Positions 26,212-34,841 of a stretch of DNA of 64,000 bases are shown here, piece after piece. The stretch lies in assembly GCA_001898035.1 (NCBI GenBank), contig MKRX01000006.1, positions 60,399-124,398 of the forward strand, read 5' to 3'. Position 1 is the first letter of the stretch. Every line of letters starts with the position of its first letter. Under the pieces are notes generated by a model. That model had not been told where the DNA came from, did not search any database, and worked only from the letters and a program-made list of their open reading frames with translations. Source of the stretch: Armatimonadetes bacterium 55-13 (GTDB lineage Bacteria > Armatimonadota > Fimbriimonadia > Fimbriimonadales > Fimbriimonadaceae). The position numbers were made by a program, and so were the translations under genes.

Positions 26212-26574
26212 ATGGAAGACCTCAACGCCCGCCTGGATGAAGCCATTGAAGAGAGCTTCCCCGCCAGCGATCCTATCGCGCTCACCCCGGATCCCACGCC
26301 CTGGGACAACAAAGAAGCCAGCCGATTCGAACTCGACTACGAGGACAAGCCTTCGATCATCGACTACAAGCGCGGCAAACGAACCATCGCCCTCATCCAC
26401 ACCGAGGTCCCCGAGGAATTCCGCGGTCACAACTTCGCGAATATCCTCGCCAAATTCGCCCTGGACACCGCTCGTGCCGAGGACCTGAAGGTTCTCCCCT
26501 ACTGCCCCTTCATTAAGGTCTATCTCAAACGGCATCCCGAGTACGCAGACCTGGTTACCCACGAAGAAGAGTAA
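26212..26574 (+). CDS. GNAT-like acetyltransferase (YjdJ type) with ESFPASDP leader
   Basis: A 120-residue protein. The first 25 residues carry ARLDEAIEESFPASDPIA, a short conserved motif that appears at the ends of many small bacterial proteins. The rest is a minimal COG2388-type GNAT domain: IALIHTEVPEEFRGHNFANILAKFALD and VLPYCPFIKVYLKRHPEY. Small members of this family bind acetyl-CoA, but substrates are unknown. The ATG at 26212 is 5 bp after the pirin stop, making a PadR-pirin-GNAT operon likely. Confidence 0.85.
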   Translation: MEDLNARLDEAIEESFPASDPIALTPDPTPWDNKEASRFELDYEDKPSIIDYKRGKRTIALIHTEVPEEFRGHNFANILAKFALDTARAEDLKVLPYCPFIKVYLKRHPEYADLVTHEEE

Positions 26575-26775
26575 TCGCTGGGGCCAGCTCGGTTCCTCCA
26601 ATTCGCCAACACCTTTAAGAGGTTGATCGACCCTTCGATCTGCTTATCCAAAGACGGAGCTAAGTGAGTAGCCCCATTCCCAGGTTGGATGCCAAGAATC
26701 AGCCCAGGAAAAGACAAGGGCTAGGATTGAGCCCCCAACGACAAAGAGAGGTAGACGCCGGGGGCAGGGGCCGGA

Positions 26776-27093
26776 CTAGCCGACCGGAGTTGCCGCGCTT
26801 TCGCGACAAGTCTCAGCGCAAGCACGACAGACTTCCGCACACCGCCGCGTCGCCTCGTCGTTTCGAGACTCGCATACTTGTGCGCAGGAATCGCAGAGCT
26901 TCGCGCAATGGGCACAATGCTCGTTAGAGCCTTTCTTCATCACCGAGACGCATTCATCGCAGTGCTGCGCGCACTTGCTGCAAGCCTCCGCGATATCCAT
27001 CCATCCCATTGATTCCGCCAAGGAACCGCACTTGTCACACTCCTCCTTGCAGGCGGAGCATTGTTGAATGCATTTTTCGAGCGTAGCCGTCAT
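26776..27093 (-). CDS. Cysteine-rich four-helix-bundle copper-binding protein (Csp/DUF326)
   Basis: A 105-residue protein with 18 or so cysteines spaced as CxxC and CxxxC on predicted helices (CIQQCSACKEECDKC, CAHCAKLCDSCAQVCES, CAEVCRACAETC). This is the copper-storage Csp family, whose tetrameric four-helix bundles bind many Cu(I) ions. There is no Tat signal, so it is a cytosolic Csp3-like form. GAGGAGG lies about nine bases before the ATG at 27093. It is divergent from the ligD gene. Confidence 0.9.
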   Translation of the reverse strand: MTATLEKCIQQCSACKEECDKCGSLAESMGWMDIAEACSKCAQHCDECVSVMKKGSNEHCAHCAKLCDSCAQVCESRNDEATRRCAEVCRACAETCRESAATPVG

Positions 27094-27204
27094 GGCTGCA
27101 TTCCTCCTCAGGCCGCCTCTTTCCCGGGGCGAACTATCCGTAACGACTTGCCCCCTCGTCAAAGGGTTCCTCATCGTCGTCTGACAAGAGAGGGATGTGT
27201 CTGA

Positions 27205-28596
27205 ATGAGTAACTCCAATCAGAAATTGGGCCAATATCGCGCCAAACGAGACTTCACGAAGACTCAGGAGCCCCAAGACTCCGGCAAGCGAAAACCGCTC
27301 ATCTACGTTATCCAGAAGCATCACGCCAGCCGTCTACACTACGATTTTCGACTTGAACACCATGGAGTGCTGCTGAGTTGGGCTGTCCCCAAGGGCCCAT
27401 CAACTGACCCCCACATCAAACGTCTGGCTGTCCACGTAGAAGATCACCCAGTCAGCTATGCCGACTTCGAAGGAGTGATTCCAGAGGGCAATTACGGCGC
27501 CGGCTTGGTCGAAAGATGGGACGAGGGATACTGGAGACCTCTCAAAGACGTCGATGAAGGGCTCAAGAACGGCAAACTGGAATTCGAACTGCACGGAAAA
27601 CGTCTCACGGGAAAGTGGGCGCTGGTGCGAATGGCCGGTGAAAAGGACCAATGGCTGCTGATCAAAGAAAAAGAAGATCACGCGCGAGTAGGAGAATTCG
27701 ACGATGACCTCATCGCTCATCCGCCATCCTTCCAACTCTGCACCCTCCGAGCCGCCGCTCCGGCGGGAGACCAATGGTTTCGGGAAATTAAATGGGATGG
27801 GTACCGAGCGATGGCGCTCATCTCTCACGAAAGCGCTCGGCTCATAACCCGCGGCGATCAAACCCTGGATCTCCCCGAAATTAAGAAGGACCTTCAAGAC
27901 CTGGCCGAAATTCCACTGATCCTGGACGGCGAAATTGTGGCTCTGGAGCCGGACGGTCGCAGCAATTTTGGGCTCCTTCAGCGACGTCTCAAATCGAAGT
28001 CAAGCGACCTGCGATACGTCGTTTTCGACCTACTGGCCCTGAACGGTCATGACTTCCGCAAGACGCCCTTTAAGGAACGACGACACGAACTCGAACGCCT
28101 CTTGAAAAACGCCGGCCCCTCCCTCATGATCTCCCCCCATATTCCCGGCTCGGCCAAAGCGGTTGAAAATGCCGCCTGCCAGATGAAGCTGGAAGGCATC
28201 GTGAGTAAACGCCTTTTCAGCCCTTATTCCGGCCGGAGAAGTGAAGATTGGATCAAGTCCAAATGCCGACAAACCGGTCATGCCTTGGTCGGCGGATATA
28301 CCCTGCTTGCGAATAGCCCCACCGCCCTCGGCGCACTTCTCCTCGGAGAGCAAATTGGCCGGAAGATCTTCTACCGAGGGCGCGTCGGTACCGGTTTCAG
28401 CGACGAAGAACGCCATCGAATCCTTCAAACGTTAAAGTCAATGGAAACCTCGGAATGCCCCTTTGAAGACATCAAGCGGCCTGAGGCGCGGGGCGCGCAT
28501 TGGGTGAAACCAGAACTTCTTGTGTCCTTCGATTACCAAGAACTTACCAACGACCAGCGCTATCGACAGGCGAGCTTTAAGGAGCTCAAACCATGA
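27205..28596 (+). CDS. ligD: LigD-type protein: 3'-phosphoesterase plus ATP-dependent DNA ligase
   Basis: A 463-residue NHEJ protein. Residues 30-160 are the phosphoesterase domain with KHHASRLHYDFRL (His40, His46, Asp48, Arg50) and VHVEDHP (His81). Residues 175-463 are the ligase: nucleotidyl-transfer motif EIKWDGYR (Lys196), LDGEIVAL, VVFDLLALNG, LEGIVSKR and an OB fold ending in VSFDYQELTND. It trims 3' ends and seals breaks. The polymerase domain found in three-domain LigD is encoded by the next gene, which starts inside its stop (ATGA). Confidence 0.95.
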   Translation: MSNSNQKLGQYRAKRDFTKTQEPQDSGKRKPLIYVIQKHHASRLHYDFRLEHHGVLLSWAVPKGPSTDPHIKRLAVHVEDHPVSYADFEGVIPEGNYGAGLVERWDEGYWRPLKDVDEGLKNGKLEFELHGKRLTGKWALVRMAGEKDQWLLIKEKEDHARVGEFDDDLIAHPPSFQLCTLRAAAPAGDQWFREIKWDGYRAMALISHESARLITRGDQTLDLPEIKKDLQDLAEIPLILDGEIVALEPDGRSNFGLLQRRLKSKSSDLRYVVFDLLALNGHDFRKTPFKERRHELERLLKNAGPSLMISPHIPGSAKAVENAACQMKLEGIVSKRLFSPYSGRRSEDWIKSKCRQTGHALVGGYTLLANSPTALGALLLGEQIGRKIFYRGRVGTGFSDEERHRILQTLKSMETSECPFEDIKRPEARGAHWVKPELLVSFDYQELTNDQRYRQASFKELKP

Positions 28597-29468
28597 GCAA
28601 AACCCTTGTGAAACTCTCTCATCCCGATCGTATCGTCGACGAGAAATCGGCGGCCACAAAGCAGGTCGTCTTCGATTATTACCAATCGGTAATCGCCCTT
28701 CTTTTCCCCTACCTGGAGGACCGTATTCTTTCTGTCGTCCGTTGCCCGGAGGGAGTCGGTGAGGAGTGCTTCTTCCAGAAGCACGTTCCGAAGGGACTTC
28801 ATCAAGGAGTCTCTGCCGTCGAAGTGGACACCAACGACGGTCCCGAGGACTTCCTGGCCCTTGCTGACCCATCCGGCGTTGCCGCCCTTGTCCAGTACAA
28901 CACCATCGAGTTTCACACCTGGGGCAGCTGCGTCCGTACCATGGAGAAACCTGATTACATCGTCTTCGACTTAGACCCGGATCCGGGAGTCGAATGGGAG
29001 ATGCTCAAAGACGCCGCGCTCTTGGTAAGAAATCATCTGGAAGAACTCGGACTCAATACTTTCCTCAAATCCACAGGTGGAAAAGGGCTTCATCTGGTTT
29101 GTCCCATCGCACCCGAGCTTGAATGGGACGATGTAAAAGAACTAACCCGCACTTTCGCTGAGGAGTTGGCCAAACGGAATCCCAAGACCTTCGTCGCCAA
29201 TGTCAGAAAGGCGGTCCGCAAAGACCGAATCTATTTGGACTATCTTCGCAATGGACGTGGTGCGACCGCCATTGCACCCTACTCCCTTCGCTCCCGCCCT
29301 GGCCTTCCCGTGGCCATGCCCCTCAGTTGGAACGACCTGAAGAGTCTTCGCCGCCCCGATGCCTTCGATATCGAGTCGGCGCTCAAATGGATCAAAAAGC
29401 GCACTCAAGATCCGTGGGAAACCTGGGCATCTCGGTCAGTCTCGCTCAAGCGGATTTTGAAGATTTAG
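28593..29468 (+). CDS. LigD-type polymerase/primase (AEP) domain protein
   Basis: A 291-residue archaeo-eukaryotic-primase-type polymerase. The catalytic acids are in FDLDPDPG (Asp126, Asp128) and IYLDYLRN (Asp216); STGGKGLHL and GRGATAIAPYS are further family motifs. It fills gaps with rNTPs or dNTPs during end joining. It overlaps the ligase gene by four bases and so is coupled to it. Its last 23 bp overlap the convergent Ku gene. Confidence 0.94.
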   Translation: MSKTLVKLSHPDRIVDEKSAATKQVVFDYYQSVIALLFPYLEDRILSVVRCPEGVGEECFFQKHVPKGLHQGVSAVEVDTNDGPEDFLALADPSGVAALVQYNTIEFHTWGSCVRTMEKPDYIVFDLDPDPGVEWEMLKDAALLVRNHLEELGLNTFLKSTGGKGLHLVCPIAPELEWDDVKELTRTFAEELAKRNPKTFVANVRKAVRKDRIYLDYLRNGRGATAIAPYSLRSRPGLPVAMPLSWNDLKSLRRPDAFDIESALKWIKKRTQDPWETWASRSVSLKRILKI

Positions 29469-30285
29469 ATTTTCGCTTTGATTTGGCCTTCGGTTCCTTT
29501 CCAGAAATGCTCTTACGCAGCAGTTCTGCCAGATCCAAAACCTGCGTATCTGCGGCCTCTTCCTCGCCTTCTTCGCCCCTGACCGCTTCTCCCTTCTCCG
29601 CCTTCGCGTCGATCCACTTCATCAGCTGGTCCCGATACTCGTCGTGATACTTCTCCGGTTCCCACTTCGCCGTCTGTGCCTCCACGAGTTGTTCGGCAAG
29701 CTCAATCTCCCGATCCGTCACTTTGTAGTGAGAAAGCGCCTCCCGAGGCACGTCAAACTCCTTGAACGGTCGAATTTCCTGGGCAAATCTCAGCAGCACC
29801 AGAACCAAGCAGTCCTCCATGGGAACGACCGCCGAAAGATACTCCCGCGTTCGAATCACCACTTTCGCAATACCGACCCGACCGGACTTCGAGAGCACTT
29901 CCCGCAACAAAACGTAGCCCTTCTCCGCCTTTCGCTGGGGAACTAACACATAGGGCTTATCGAAATAGATATCCGAGATCTCATCCTTGGCCACAAAGTT
30001 CTGGATGTCGATCGTCTGCGAAGCCTCGGGAGAAGCGTTCTTGAAGTCTTCCTCCGTCAGAATCACGTAGTTACCTTTCTGGTACTCATAACCCTTGACG
30101 ATCTTGTCCCAAGGAACTTCCTCCCCCGTCTCCTCATTCACTCGTTCGTACCGGATCGTCGATTTCGTCCGACTATCCAACATCCGAAAGTGAAGATCGA
30201 ACTTCTGCTCAAGCGAAAACAACGTCACGGGTACGTGAACCAGCCCAAAGCTGATTGCCCCTTTCCAAATGGGTCTTGCTGCCAT
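29446..30285 (-). CDS. ku: DNA end-binding protein Ku
   Basis: A 279-residue bacterial Ku: RPIWKGAISFGLVHVPVTL at the N-terminus, KGYEYQKGNYVILTEEDF, DIYFDKPYVLVPQRKAEKGYVLLRE and TREYLSAVVPMEDCLVL in the core. The C-terminal tail is acidic (GEEGEEEAA) and then lysine/serine rich, as in Ku proteins that recruit LigD and DNA. The homodimer encircles broken ends. It faces the two LigD genes and shares a 23-bp tail overlap with the polymerase gene. Confidence 0.96.
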   Translation of the reverse strand: MAARPIWKGAISFGLVHVPVTLFSLEQKFDLHFRMLDSRTKSTIRYERVNEETGEEVPWDKIVKGYEYQKGNYVILTEEDFKNASPEASQTIDIQNFVAKDEISDIYFDKPYVLVPQRKAEKGYVLLREVLSKSGRVGIAKVVIRTREYLSAVVPMEDCLVLVLLRFAQEIRPFKEFDVPREALSHYKVTDREIELAEQLVEAQTAKWEPEKYHDEYRDQLMKWIDAKAEKGEAVRGEEGEEEAADTQVLDLAELLRKSISGKEPKAKSKRKSKSSKSA

Positions 30286-30334
30286 GGAGAATCCTCAGAT
30301 TCTTGGACGGAGAATTCCCCATTGGGCGACGAAG

Positions 30335-30559
30335 TCAGTTCTCGAAAATCCGAACGACTTCGAACTTATTGTGCGGCCCAATCTCTCGGGCCAAGATGCA
30401 AAGTCCCACCTCATCCGGCAAAACCGCCTCCAGAGCGTAGCCCCGCTCCGCCGTTATTTCGTCGTCGCTCACGACCACCGCTCGGCTCACTCGATACAGC
30501 TTTCCCGAGAAAGAATCTCGAACCACGGTATCCACTTCTACACTTTCGAACTCAGTCAT
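30335..30559 (-). CDS. Small acidic protein upstream of Ku, unknown function
   Basis: A 74-residue protein with ribosome site GAGAGG before the ATG. The sequence is beta-rich (DTVVRDSFSGKLYRVSRAVVVS, YALEAVLPDEVGLCIL, NKFEVVRIFEN) and acidic, with no signal or membrane segment. I recognise no family. It lies 50 bp before Ku and 87 bp after the desaturase on the same strand, so it could be a Ku-linked accessory protein. Confidence 0.6.
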   Translation of the reverse strand: MTEFESVEVDTVVRDSFSGKLYRVSRAVVVSDDEITAERGYALEAVLPDEVGLCILAREIGPHNKFEVVRIFEN

Positions 30560-30646
30560 ATCATCCTCTCACTCATCACTAATCTCAATGACTCCAACTG
30601 TCAGGATTACCGGGGACGAAAACTGAAATTCTTATGCGAATCGAAC

Positions 30647-31702
30647 TTACAAACCATTGCCCAAGGTCGGAGTACGCACATTCTTACGCGGGTCGATCAA
30701 ATCGATCCCATCCTCCGCATACACCCAGGGCGTATTCCAAAGGAGTTTAAGTGCCTTTCCAAATGGCATGACATGGAAACGCTCAGGCCAAAGCCGTTGA
30801 ATGTGCTTTTCAATCTTTCGACCATGACGGGCCGGTGCGTGGGGAAACAGGTGATGCGAAACGTGAGCGCCAAATCGGCAATGCATCGCGTCCAACCAAC
30901 CCAACCACTTGGGAAGCGTGACCGAAAGAGAGGTCGCCAAAACATCGCTCTCATCCGCCAGCGGATTCAAAAAGTGATTCGTCGCGATGTAAGAAATGAC
31001 CAAGGCGTTGCCTACCAAGAGGGGTAGCACATAGCCCATCAAAAGCACCTGCCATCCCAACATCAACGTCAATCCAATCCAAAACGCCTTCGGGGCAACG
31101 AACTGAAAGACAATCACCGCCCGCTCCTTTCCACTAACCTTTGGATCTTTCAGATAGCGCAGCATCACGGTGATGTTGTGCTGCGTCATCATCAAGCTAA
31201 AGAACCCAAAGATCACCAAGTTCCGCGCCAAAGGTGATCGCTTGTAGAGCCACTTCAGCACCACATTTTCGCGATACTCATCCACCATAAACAGCCGATC
31301 TGGATCGAGATCGGGGTGCTGAGTGTGGCCGTGGTGCTCGGCGTTGTGCCATCGACTCCAAAGATGTGGACCGATGCCAAACGGAGAGAAGGCAATCCCG
31401 GCCAACAAGTGCCGAAGCTTCCGATTCTTAATGGCCCCCCCATGACAGATCTCGTGAGCGACAAATCCTAGGCACCCAAAACTATGACCAACGATCAATC
31501 CGAGAATCGGAGCGAGCCACCAGCGAAAATAGGCATCCATCACCCAAAAACAGCCAGTGATGATGGCAATGTGCGGGATGAACCAAAGGAGATGATAGTT
31601 GTCGGGCTTTAAATAATGAGCCGGAACTTCGCTTTTGAGAATCTGACGGTAACGAGGCAGCGCGGGTGTAGGAGTCGGGATATCGGATATTGCGGATGAC
31701 AT
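30647..31702 (-). CDS. Membrane fatty acid desaturase
   Basis: A 351-residue integral membrane di-iron enzyme. The three histidine boxes are HEICHGG, HNAEHHGHT and HVSHHLFP, set between hydrophobic helix pairs (HLLWFIPHIAIITGCFWVMD, WLAPILGLIVGHSFGCLGFV, MLGWQVLLMGYVLPLLVGNAL). It introduces double bonds into acyl chains; the regiospecificity is not readable. I start at the ATG at 31702 instead of an upstream TTG. Confidence 0.93.
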   Translation of the reverse strand: MSSAISDIPTPTPALPRYRQILKSEVPAHYLKPDNYHLLWFIPHIAIITGCFWVMDAYFRWWLAPILGLIVGHSFGCLGFVAHEICHGGAIKNRKLRHLLAGIAFSPFGIGPHLWSRWHNAEHHGHTQHPDLDPDRLFMVDEYRENVVLKWLYKRSPLARNLVIFGFFSLMMTQHNITVMLRYLKDPKVSGKERAVIVFQFVAPKAFWIGLTLMLGWQVLLMGYVLPLLVGNALVISYIATNHFLNPLADESDVLATSLSVTLPKWLGWLDAMHCRFGAHVSHHLFPHAPARHGRKIEKHIQRLWPERFHVMPFGKALKLLWNTPWVYAEDGIDLIDPRKNVRTPTLGNGL

Positions 31703-31978
31703 AACGGACCTGAGTGGAGGCAATGAACGGGAACTAAGCTCGAATCAACCTACGCAAACTGGATGTGATCCATCGGCAGGTGAGCTGAGCAAGGGGGACG
31801 TTGACTTCTGATTTCTCTTTGGGAAAAGGGGGTCGCCCCGCCTTCATCCAGGAGCCTCAGCTCCTACTCTCCAATAGTTTTCAAGGCGTGGTCGGTGAGG
31901 GTGATCTGCCGAATCGCATCTGTCCGATCTGCCTAACAACAACTCAAAGTCCACCCAGAATTTTACCCCACCCCCTCA

Positions 31979-32026
31979 CTCCCTGTCCCCTGTCCCCTGT
32001 CCCCTGTCCCTGGTCCCTGGTCCCTC
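31979..32026. repeat. CCCCTGT heptamer array in a gene-free gap
   Basis: About six tandem heptamers (CCCCTGT, drifting to CCCTGGT) occupy 31979-32026. The surrounding gap between the desaturase and aldo/keto reductase genes (31703-32098) holds no convincing gene; an open frame across the array is low-complexity proline-rich and not protein-like. The array is a variant of those at 4051 and 36808 but has no hairpin at its end. Confidence 0.75.
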
Positions 32027-32098
32027 TTCCTGAGAACGCAACTTTCGTTCGCCAGATATCGAAGAATCAACCAATGAAGTCCAAACTTGAGGAACACC

Positions 32099-32977
32099 AT
32101 GTCATTCACAGAACCTAACCATCCTGCCTCCCAAAGCGGAACCTTCCAAATTGGCGGCGATCTGTCCGTCCATCGTCTCGGATTTGGCGCCATGCAAATC
32201 ACCGGCTCCGGTGTCTGGGGTTATCCAGAAGACCACGATGAATCCGTCGCCGTGCTCAAAAGAACCCCCGAGCTCGGCATTAACTTCATCGATACTGCCG
32301 ACTCGTACGGCCCCTACGTCAGCGAAGAATTGATCAAAGAGGCCCTCCATCCTTATGGAAAAGGGCTAGTGATCGCGACCAAAGCCGGTCTCCTTCGCAC
32401 CGGTCCCGGCAAGTGGATCCCCCTTGGTCGCCCCGATTACCTTCGCCAAGAAGCCGAAATGAGCCTCCGGCGCCTGGGCGTTGAGACCATCGACCTCTTC
32501 CAACTCCACCGCATCGATCCCACCGTCCCCGCGGAGGACCAGTTCGGACTCCTGAAGGACCTCCAGTCCGAAGGCAAGATCCGGCACGTCGGTCTCTCCG
32601 AAGTCAACGTCTCCGAAATTGAGGCCGCCCGAAAGGTAGTTCCCATCGCCACCGTCCAGAACAAGTACAACCTCGCCGATCGCGCCTCGGAAGACGTCCT
32701 CGCTTACTGTGAGCGAGAGAACATCGGCTTCATCCCCTGGTTCCCCCTCGCCACCGGCGAACTTGCCAAGCCCGGAAGTGTCCTCTCAGAGATCGCTCAA
32801 CGCCTCGATGCCACTCCCGCCCAAGTCGCATTGGCATGGCTGCTTCACAAATCTCCGGTCATGCTCCCTATTCCAGGAACATCGAAGGTCAAGCACCTCG
32901 AGCAAAACACCTCCGCCGCGCTCATCTCTCTCGACGCGACGACGATGGCCGAGTTAGAAGAACTCGCCAAAAGCTGA
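32099..32977 (+). CDS. Aldo/keto reductase
   Basis: A 292-residue NADPH-dependent oxidoreductase. The catalytic tetrad is visible as FIDTADSYG (Asp and Tyr), VIATKAG (Lys) and LFQLHRID (His). [10 protein letters not shown] at the N-terminus and [15 protein letters not shown] at the cofactor-binding end are typical. Substrate unknown. The ATG at 32099 has TTGAGGAA upstream. A hairpin terminator follows its stop. Confidence 0.93.
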   Translation: MSFTEPNHPASQSGTFQIGGDLSVHRLGFGAMQITGSGVWGYPEDHDESVAVLKRTPELGINFIDTADSYGPYVSEELIKEALHPYGKGLVIATKAGLLRTGPGKWIPLGRPDYLRQEAEMSLRRLGVETIDLFQLHRIDPTVPAEDQFGLLKDLQSEGKIRHVGLSEVNVSEIEAARKVVPIATVQNKYNLADRASEDVLAYCERENIGFIPWFPLATGELAKPGSVLSEIAQRLDATPAQVALAWLLHKSPVMLPIPGTSKVKHLEQNTSAALISLDATTMAELEELAKS

Positions 32978-32986
32978 TCTACTTAC

Positions 32987-33031
32987 CGCTCCCCGCTCCA
33001 CTCGTTGAAACGGGTGGAGCAGGGAGCGTTT
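32987..33031 (+). terminator. Terminator hairpin after aldo/keto reductase
   Basis: CGCTCCC (from 32987) pairs with GGGAGCG (33022-33028), and the inner CTCCAC pairs with GTGGAG. The stem is long and slightly interrupted, and is followed by TTTAG. Confidence 0.7.
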
Positions 33032-33196
33032 AGTCCCAACTCGAACGCTAGATCGGAGACTGATGTTGTTGTACATCAACCCAAACGGATGTAAACTGAC
33101 TCCGAGGTTGTTTTTCACCAATCCAATGAAAGCACTAGAACTTAAGTAGCACGAACAATTTAAGCTTTGTAAGCGTTGAGGAAGGACGGAGAGAGA

Positions 33197-34057
33197 GTGA
33201 ACAAAGCATCGAGTAAATCGAAAGGGGTCGTCATCGAGCCCCAAGAAACGAGGTCGTCTGAAGCGTCCGGAGATCTTCTCCGTCTGCTTGTGGAGAATAT
33301 TAAGGAATACGCCATCACCATCCTCGATCCAGAGGGAATGGTCACCAGTTGGAGCCCATCCGCAGAGAAGATCAAGGGCTACAAAGCTGATGAAATCGTA
33401 GGTAAGCATTTTTCAGCATTCCACACCCCCGAAGACGTCGCCAGCGGAAAGCCAGAGCGAGAGCTCGCGGCCGCCGCGAAAGATGGTCGGTATGAAGACG
33501 AGACCTGGCGCGTACGAAAAGACGGCACCCGCTTCTGGGCCAACGTCATCCTTACGGCTCTTAGGGACAAGAAGGGCAATCTCTTAGGCTACGGAAAGGT
33601 CACCCGAGATCTCACCGAGCGAAAACGAGCCGAAGAGCAAATTCGCCAGCAAAGCCGCGAAATCCTCGAAATGGCGACGGTCCCCGTCGTTCAAGTCTGG
33701 GAAGGAATCGTCCTCGTGCCGCTCATCGGTGTCCTAGACAGCGAACGCAGTCAGCAACTCATGGAGAAGCTCTTGGAACGCATCACCGCCACGAGTTCGC
33801 CCGTCGCCCTGGTCGATATCACCGGCGTCCCCACCATCGACACCAAAACCGCCCAACACTTGGTGGAAACCATCAAGGCCGTGCGATTCGTCGGCGCCGA
33901 CGTTGTCCTCACTGGAGTCCGACCCGCTATCGCTCAAACTCTGGTTCACCTCGGCATTGATCTATCCAATGTCACCACCCGCTCATCGCTTGCTGCCGGG
34001 CTCAGAGTCGCGTTCGGCATGCTCCACCTTTGCGTGTCGGCGGAGTCCGCTGATTAG
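33197..34057 (+). CDS. rsbR: RsbR-type stressosome sensor (PAS-STAS)
   Basis: A 286-residue stressosome scaffold/sensor. A PAS domain spans about 28-140 (ILDPEGMVTSWSPSAEKIKGYKADEIVGK, WRVRKDGTRFWANVILTALRD) and is joined by a coiled linker to a STAS domain at about 155-280. The STAS domain keeps both threonines targeted by RsbT in Bacillus RsbRA: Thr216 in TIDT and Thr248 in IAQTLVHLGIDLS. The PAS replaces the non-heme globin-like sensor of Bacillus, so a small-molecule, redox or light input is possible. GTG at 33197 is chosen because a GAGGAAGG-rich stretch precedes it; a TTG at 33176 is the alternative. Confidence 0.93.
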   Translation: MNKASSKSKGVVIEPQETRSSEASGDLLRLLVENIKEYAITILDPEGMVTSWSPSAEKIKGYKADEIVGKHFSAFHTPEDVASGKPERELAAAAKDGRYEDETWRVRKDGTRFWANVILTALRDKKGNLLGYGKVTRDLTERKRAEEQIRQQSREILEMATVPVVQVWEGIVLVPLIGVLDSERSQQLMEKLLERITATSSPVALVDITGVPTIDTKTAQHLVETIKAVRFVGADVVLTGVRPAIAQTLVHLGIDLSNVTTRSSLAAGLRVAFGMLHLCVSAESAD

Positions 34058-34067
34058 CGAGAACAGC

Positions 34068-34433
34068 ATGCACAGAGAAACGATTACCGTCATCAAAGTG
34101 CGCGGTGTGCTCATGGTCACCATGCCCGCCGATCCCGACGATGCAACCATTTCCGCGCTACAAGAAAAGACCCTCGAAGCGATGGAGGAATACGAAGCCC
34201 GAGGGCTGATCTTGGATTTGTCGCGAGTCGATACCCTCGATTCCTATTTCGCCCGAACCGTGACGGAAACCGGAAAAATGGTGAATCTCATGGGCGGGCA
34301 AACCATCATCGCCGGGATGCGCCCCGCCGTCGCCATCACCGCCACCCAGCTTGGACTGAATCTAGCCTTCATCCGCACCGCCCTCGGAGTAGATCAGGCT
34401 CTGGATCTCATGTCTGAGGAACATCCCGTATGA
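34068..34433 (+). CDS. rsbS: RsbS-type STAS stressosome scaffold
   Basis: A 121-residue single STAS domain. The phosphorylatable serine is Ser59 in VDTLDSYFART, at the same residue number as in Bacillus RsbS. MGGQTIIAGMRPAVAITATQLGLNL matches the conserved C-terminal half. RsbS and RsbR build the stressosome shell and hold RsbT until phosphorylated. It follows RsbR by 10 bp and overlaps RsbT by four bases. Confidence 0.95.
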   Translation: MHRETITVIKVRGVLMVTMPADPDDATISALQEKTLEAMEEYEARGLILDLSRVDTLDSYFARTVTETGKMVNLMGGQTIIAGMRPAVAITATQLGLNLAFIRTALGVDQALDLMSEEHPV

Positions 34434-34840
34434 ACCTGCTGGATGAAGGATCCGTAGCCATTGTCGAAGAGACCGACATCGTCACCGTGCGACAAACGGT
34501 GCGTGAAGCCGCGGGTCAAATTGGCCTAGGCGTTACTGATGTCACTCGAGTCGTCACCGCCGCCTCCGAACTAGCCCGCAATGTTTTCAAGTACGGCAAC
34601 GGCGGCTCAATGACGTGGAAACTCCTGGAGTCGGAGTTCGCGAAGGGTATAGAACTCACCTTTCAAGATAAAGGCCCCGGCATTCCAGATATCGAACAAG
34701 CGCTCCAAGACGGATTTTCTACCGGTGGTGGCCTTGGCATGGGGCTGCCCGGTGCAAAAAAACTCATGGATGAAATGTCTGTGGACTCTTCACCCCAGAT
34801 CGGAACAAGGGTCGTTGTAAGGAAGTGGAGGAGTATCTGA
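34430..34840 (+). CDS. rsbT: RsbT-type serine/threonine kinase
   Basis: A 136-residue GHKL ATPase/kinase. N-box is ASELARNVFKYGNGG, G1 is DKGPGIPD and G2 is GGGLGMGLPGAKKLMDE. RsbT phosphorylates RsbS and RsbR and is then released; in Bacillus it goes on to activate RsbU. It overlaps rsbS (ATGA) and lies one base before the next gene's TTG start. Confidence 0.95.
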   Translation: MNLLDEGSVAIVEETDIVTVRQTVREAAGQIGLGVTDVTRVVTAASELARNVFKYGNGGSMTWKLLESEFAKGIELTFQDKGPGIPDIEQALQDGFSTGGGLGMGLPGAKKLMDEMSVDSSPQIGTRVVVRKWRSI

Positions 34841-34841
34841 G

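Noticed and set aside
30269..31027. A 252-residue plus-strand frame across the desaturase
   Set aside because: Antisense to the desaturase and to the small acidic gene, both of which have clear motifs or ribosome sites; composition is His/Arg/Gln-rich shadow sequence.
31801..32118. A proline-rich open frame over the heptamer array
   Set aside because: Its sequence comes from the CCCCTGT repeat, has no ribosome site and overlaps the aldo/keto reductase start.
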